DNA from: Stenotrophomonas sp. SAU14A_NAIMI4_5
Lineage (GTDB): Bacteria; Pseudomonadota; Gammaproteobacteria; Xanthomonadales; Xanthomonadaceae
NCBI RefSeq assembly: GCF_003086795.1
Contig: NZ_CP026003.1
Span: 2,190,777-2,254,776 of the forward strand
Reading direction: 5' to 3'
DNA: 64,000 nucleotides
The position numbers and the translations under genes were made by a program. Positions 61,532 to 64,000 of the stretch are shown here, piece by piece (within the stretch, counting starts at the first letter, position 1; every line of letters starts with the position of its first letter). The notes below the pieces were generated by a model. That model did no database searches, was not told the origin of the DNA, and was given only the letters and a program-made list of their open reading frames with translations.

Positions 61532-62722
61532 TCAGAACAGCTCGACCGTGCCGGCGCCCATGTTCTGCTGGGCCACCGGCTTGTGCGGCGGGCGCTCCCA
61601 CTCGCTGCGCAGTTCGCGCAGGCGGCTGCCGGTGCGCTGCAGGGCGGTGGCGATCTCTTCGTCGAACACGCCGCCGTTACGGTGCAGCAGTTCCTGCAGG
61701 GCCACGGCTTCGCGGTTGATCGCGGTCAGGCGGTCCAGATGGGTGTGCACGCCGCCCAGGGCCTGGGTGGCGATGTCTTCGAACTGCAGGGCGCGCACGG
61801 CTTCGGCCACGCTGCCGTCGATCGAACGGGCGCACTCGGACACTTCGCGCATGCCATCGCCCAGCGAGGCATTGATCTGCGCCACGTTGTCCAGCATCGC
61901 CGCCGCTTCCTGGCGTGCTTCGCGGGAACGGTCCATGTCACGCGAGGCCATGTGCGAGACGGTCTCGCGCACCTTGGCGATGGCGTCCTTGGAGCTGTGG
62001 GCCAGCTTGCGGATCTGTTCGTTGAAGGTGGTCGAGCGCTCGGACAGGTTGCGCACTTCGTCGGCCACCACCGCGAAGCCACGACCGGCTTCACCGGCAC
62101 GGGCCGCTTCGATGGCCGCGTTCAGCGCCAGCAGGTTGGTCTGGTCGGCAATCGACTTGACGTCTTCAAGCAGGGCGAAGATGCCGTCCAGGTGCTGGGC
62201 CATCTGGTCGATGTGCTGCACGGTGGTGCTGCTCTGGCCGCTCACCTGTTCCAGCGCTTCCACCAGCTGTTCCATGCGGTGGTTGGCGTGCTGGGCGAAG
62301 CGGGCGACGTCGAGGCCGGCATTGCCTTCGTCACCGGCGCGGTCGACGATGCGCGACAGGGCCTGGCTCTGCTGGCGCGACTTGCGGTTCATCGCATCGA
62401 AGCTGCCACCCAGGCTGGAGACGGCCTGGCGGATCAGGTCACGGGCGCGTTCGACTTCGCCACGCGAGCCGTCGATCTCGTTGCCGACGAAGCTGCGCAG
62501 TTCGGTCAGCAGCTGGTCCTGCTCACGCAGGACACGGGCATGTTCCGGGGAACGCTGCGCCTGGGCGCGGGTGGTCCACCACGCAAAGCCCAGCCAGCTC
62601 AGCGTCATCGTGGTCAGGATCGCCCAACGCAGGGCGGCCGGCCATTCGAAACCGATGGCGAAGGGGAGCAGCAGGGTCAAGGCCAGGGGGGCGGCCAGAC
62701 GGATGAAAATGCGTGAGTACAT
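61532..62722 (-). CDS. Methyl-accepting chemotaxis protein without a large sensor domain
   Basis: Chemoreceptor-type protein of 396 residues from the ATG at 62722. Two close membrane helices (about 5-24 and 30-50) leave almost no periplasmic part and no HAMP domain is evident. The signalling hairpin tip ([18 protein letters not shown] and [18 protein letters not shown]) is canonical, so it should engage CheA and CheW. The signal is probably internal or membrane-borne. A near-perfect sigma-28-like site precedes it, which ties its expression to flagellar completion. Confidence 0.92.
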   Translation of the reverse strand: MYSRIFIRLAAPLALTLLLPFAIGFEWPAALRWAILTTMTLSWLGFAWWTTRAQAQRSPEHARVLREQDQLLTELRSFVGNEIDGSRGEVERARDLIRQAVSSLGGSFDAMNRKSRQQSQALSRIVDRAGDEGNAGLDVARFAQHANHRMEQLVEALEQVSGQSSTTVQHIDQMAQHLDGIFALLEDVKSIADQTNLLALNAAIEAARAGEAGRGFAVVADEVRNLSERSTTFNEQIRKLAHSSKDAIAKVRETVSHMASRDMDRSREARQEAAAMLDNVAQINASLGDGMREVSECARSIDGSVAEAVRALQFEDIATQALGGVHTHLDRLTAINREAVALQELLHRNGGVFDEEIATALQRTGSRLRELRSEWERPPHKPVAQQNMGAGTVELF

Positions 62723-62750
62723 GGACGTTCTCGGGAGGTGCACGGAGGAT

Positions 62751-62777
62751 GTATCGGCCGTACCCCCTTTCTCTTTA
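62751..62777 (-). promoter_or_regulatory. Candidate sigma-28 promoter for the chemoreceptor gene
   Basis: The minus strand reads TAAA, 15 bases, GCCGATAC: one mismatch from consensus. The predicted leader is about 22 bases to the ATG at 62722. Confidence 0.85.
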
Positions 62778-62840
62778 ACGTCGATGTGGCTTCTGGATGC
62801 GCCGGATTTCCGACGCCCCGGTGCGTCAGGGGTCAGCCGC

Positions 62841-62880
62841 GGGGTCGGATCCCTTTTCCACGGAAAAGGGCTCTGACCCC
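62841..62880. repeat. GGGGTCNGA palindrome
   Basis: GGGGTCGGATCCCTTTTCC / GGAAAAGGGCTCTGACCCC, the same family as the pair at 26607-26695. It lies just past the hflD stop and may act as its terminator. A half copy (AGGGGTCAG) is next to it. Confidence 0.8.
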
Positions 62881-62888
62881 AAGGCCCC

Positions 62889-63503
62889 TCAGGCCAGCTG
62901 CCGGTCCACGGCTTCGGTCATCGCCTTGCGGCTGAGCAGGAAGTCCCAGTAGCTGCCGCCCAGCTGCCGCCAGAGCACGGCCGCACGCACGGCGGCCAGC
63001 AGCAGCGCGCGGATCTCGGCCACCACCCCGGCCTGGCCCAGGTAGTGCGGGTTGCCCTGCACCATGACGCGCGGCTTGAGGTGGCTGATGGTGTCGGCGT
63101 AGAGGCCGCCCAGGCTGGCCAGCACGTCCGGGTGGCCGCTGTCGCCCAGCTCGGCGGCCTGGCGCTGGGCACGCTCGATGCCCGAGGCGACCTTGTTCAC
63201 GGTGGCGCCGTCCTGCACGAACCGCCGCTCCAGCTGCAGCACCGACAGGGCCAGCTTGGGCAGGATCGGGTCCTGGCCCTGGTTGCGGAAGTAGTTGTGC
63301 AGCAGGCGCAGGCCGGATTTCAGCGCGTCGCGGTCACCGAAGACCTCCTGCGGGGAGGCGGCATCGATGCGGAACACGCTGTCCACCGCGGTACGTACCG
63401 CCGCGGCGTCGGAATGGCCGGTATCGGCGATACGGCGTACCTGCTGCAGGGCCTGGGCAATGCCGGCCAGGGCCAGGACGCGGTCGTCGACAGTGAAACT
63501 CAT
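62889..63503 (-). CDS. hflD: High frequency lysogenization protein HflD homologue
   Basis: HflD (YcfC) family protein, 204 residues, all helical, peripherally membrane-associated. In E. coli it affects phage lambda CII; its housekeeping role is unclear. The motifs [18 protein letters not shown] and [16 protein letters not shown] are typical, as is the partner mnmA, which it overlaps by 4 bp. Confidence 0.93.
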   Translation of the reverse strand: MSFTVDDRVLALAGIAQALQQVRRIADTGHSDAAAVRTAVDSVFRIDAASPQEVFGDRDALKSGLRLLHNYFRNQGQDPILPKLALSVLQLERRFVQDGATVNKVASGIERAQRQAAELGDSGHPDVLASLGGLYADTISHLKPRVMVQGNPHYLGQAGVVAEIRALLLAAVRAAVLWRQLGGSYWDFLLSRKAMTEAVDRQLA

Positions 63504-64000
63504 GCAGCGATTACCTCAAAAGGAGAAGGGGTGGTGCGCAGGCGCTGTTCCAGCGGCGCATCGGTGGCGGCGATGACCGCGCCGCCCAGGCAGACGTCGC
63601 CGTCATACAGCACCAGCGACTGCCCCGGGGTCACGGCCCGCTGCGGGCGGGCGAAGGTCACCTGCACGCTGCCATCGTCCAGCACCTCGACCGTACACGG
63701 CTCGTCCGGCTGCCGGTAGCGGGTCTGTGCCGTGCACTCGAAGCGGCGGGCCGGCGGGGCCCCGGCAATCCAGTGCGCGGTTTCCGAGCGCAGGCGGTCG
63801 GACAGCATCCACTTGCTGTCCCGGTCCTGGTCCACGTACAGCACGTTACTGGCCACGTCCTTGCCGACCACGTACCACGGCGCCGCGGGGCGGCCGCGCA
63901 CGCCGCCGATGTTCAGGCCCTCGCGCTGGCCCAGGGTGAAATAGAACACGCCCGGGTGCTCGGCGATGACGCTGCCGTCGGCCGGGTCGAGTATCTGGCC
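63500..64000 (-). CDS. mnmA: tRNA-specific 2-thiouridylase MnmA (5' part cut by window edge)
   Basis: Makes 2-thiouridine at position 34 of Lys, Glu and Gln tRNAs. The visible 166 C-terminal residues include [16 protein letters not shown] (the FYTIGQRxGLxIGG region), [13 protein letters not shown] and the C-terminal beta-barrel with [28 protein letters not shown]. The catalytic P-loop and cysteines lie outside the window. The frame is open to the right edge. Confidence 0.95.
   Translation of the reverse strand, partial: GQILDPADGSVIAEHPGVFYFTLGQREGLNIGGVRGRPAAPWYVVGKDVASNVLYVDQDRDSKWMLSDRLRSETAHWIAGAPPARRFECTAQTRYRQPDEPCTVEVLDDGSVQVTFARPQRAVTPGQSLVLYDGDVCLGGAVIAATDAPLEQRLRTTPSPFEVIAA

Noticed and set aside
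1..64000. CRISPR array, tRNA or rRNA genes, prophage or IS element
   Set aside because: No regularly spaced direct repeats, no tRNA-like cloverleaf noticed by eye, and no transposase, integrase or phage structural gene. The repeats present are scattered palindromes.

Overview
The window is a Gram-negative gammaproteobacterial chromosome segment, almost certainly Stenotrophomonas (Xanthomonadaceae). Three things point there. The coding sequence is GC-rich with strong third-position bias. The gene order rpoN2-vemR-fleQ, with an orphan LuxR-type regulator (FsnR-like) and tandem flagellins, is typical of the family. Most gaps carry short palindromic repeats with a GTAG head, which match the SMAG elements described for Stenotrophomonas maltophilia. 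No tRNA, rRNA, CRISPR array, prophage or insertion sequence was seen.

About 62 kb is one nearly continuous polar-flagellum and chemotaxis locus, mostly on the minus strand, described here from left to right. Bases 1-10.3 kb: motC (cut by the window edge), cheA, cheZ, cheY, fliA, fleN, flhF, flhA, flhB. Bases 10.4-14.9 kb: two non-structural genes, an exported CocE/S15-type hydrolase and a MHYT-GGDEF-EAL protein. Bases 15.0-26.0 kb: fliR, Q, P, O, N, M, L, K, J, I, H, G, F, E (export gate, C-ring, MS-ring, ATPase complex). Bases 26.0-26.7 kb: a gene-poor stretch of repeats. Bases 26.7-31.0 kb: the regulators fleQ, vemR, rpoN2 and an FsnR-like response regulator. Bases 31.0-37.3 kb: a PilZ-like gene, fliT, fliS, fliD and two flagellins. 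Bases 37.4-48.0 kb: flgL, K, J, I, H, G, F, E, D, C, B. Bases 48.1-50.6 kb: cheV, then the divergent flgA-flgM-flgN.

Bases 50.7-59.8 kb hold signalling genes: a PAS histidine kinase, a lower-GC orphan gene, a GGDEF-EAL-receiver protein that looks catalytically degenerate, a NarX-type three-PAS kinase, and a PAS-rich GGDEF-EAL protein. Then come small hypothetical genes, a methyl-accepting chemotaxis protein, and the unrelated housekeeping pair hflD-mnmA (mnmA is cut by the window edge).

The regulatory cascade can partly be read from the DNA. Sequences fitting sigma-54 (GG-N10-GC, consensus TGGCAC-N5-TTGCA) precede flhB, fliL, fliE, fliD, flgG, flgB and flgA, consistent with control by RpoN2 and FleQ. 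Sequences fitting sigma-28 (TAAA-N15-GCCGATAA) precede fliC, fliD, flgM, the chemoreceptor gene, the PAS-GGDEF-EAL gene and, less surely, cheV. These would be late genes released when FlgM is exported. Cyclic-di-GMP control is woven in through FleQ, a PilZ-like protein and three GGDEF/EAL proteins. Promoter and operator calls are pattern matches by eye and have not been tested.
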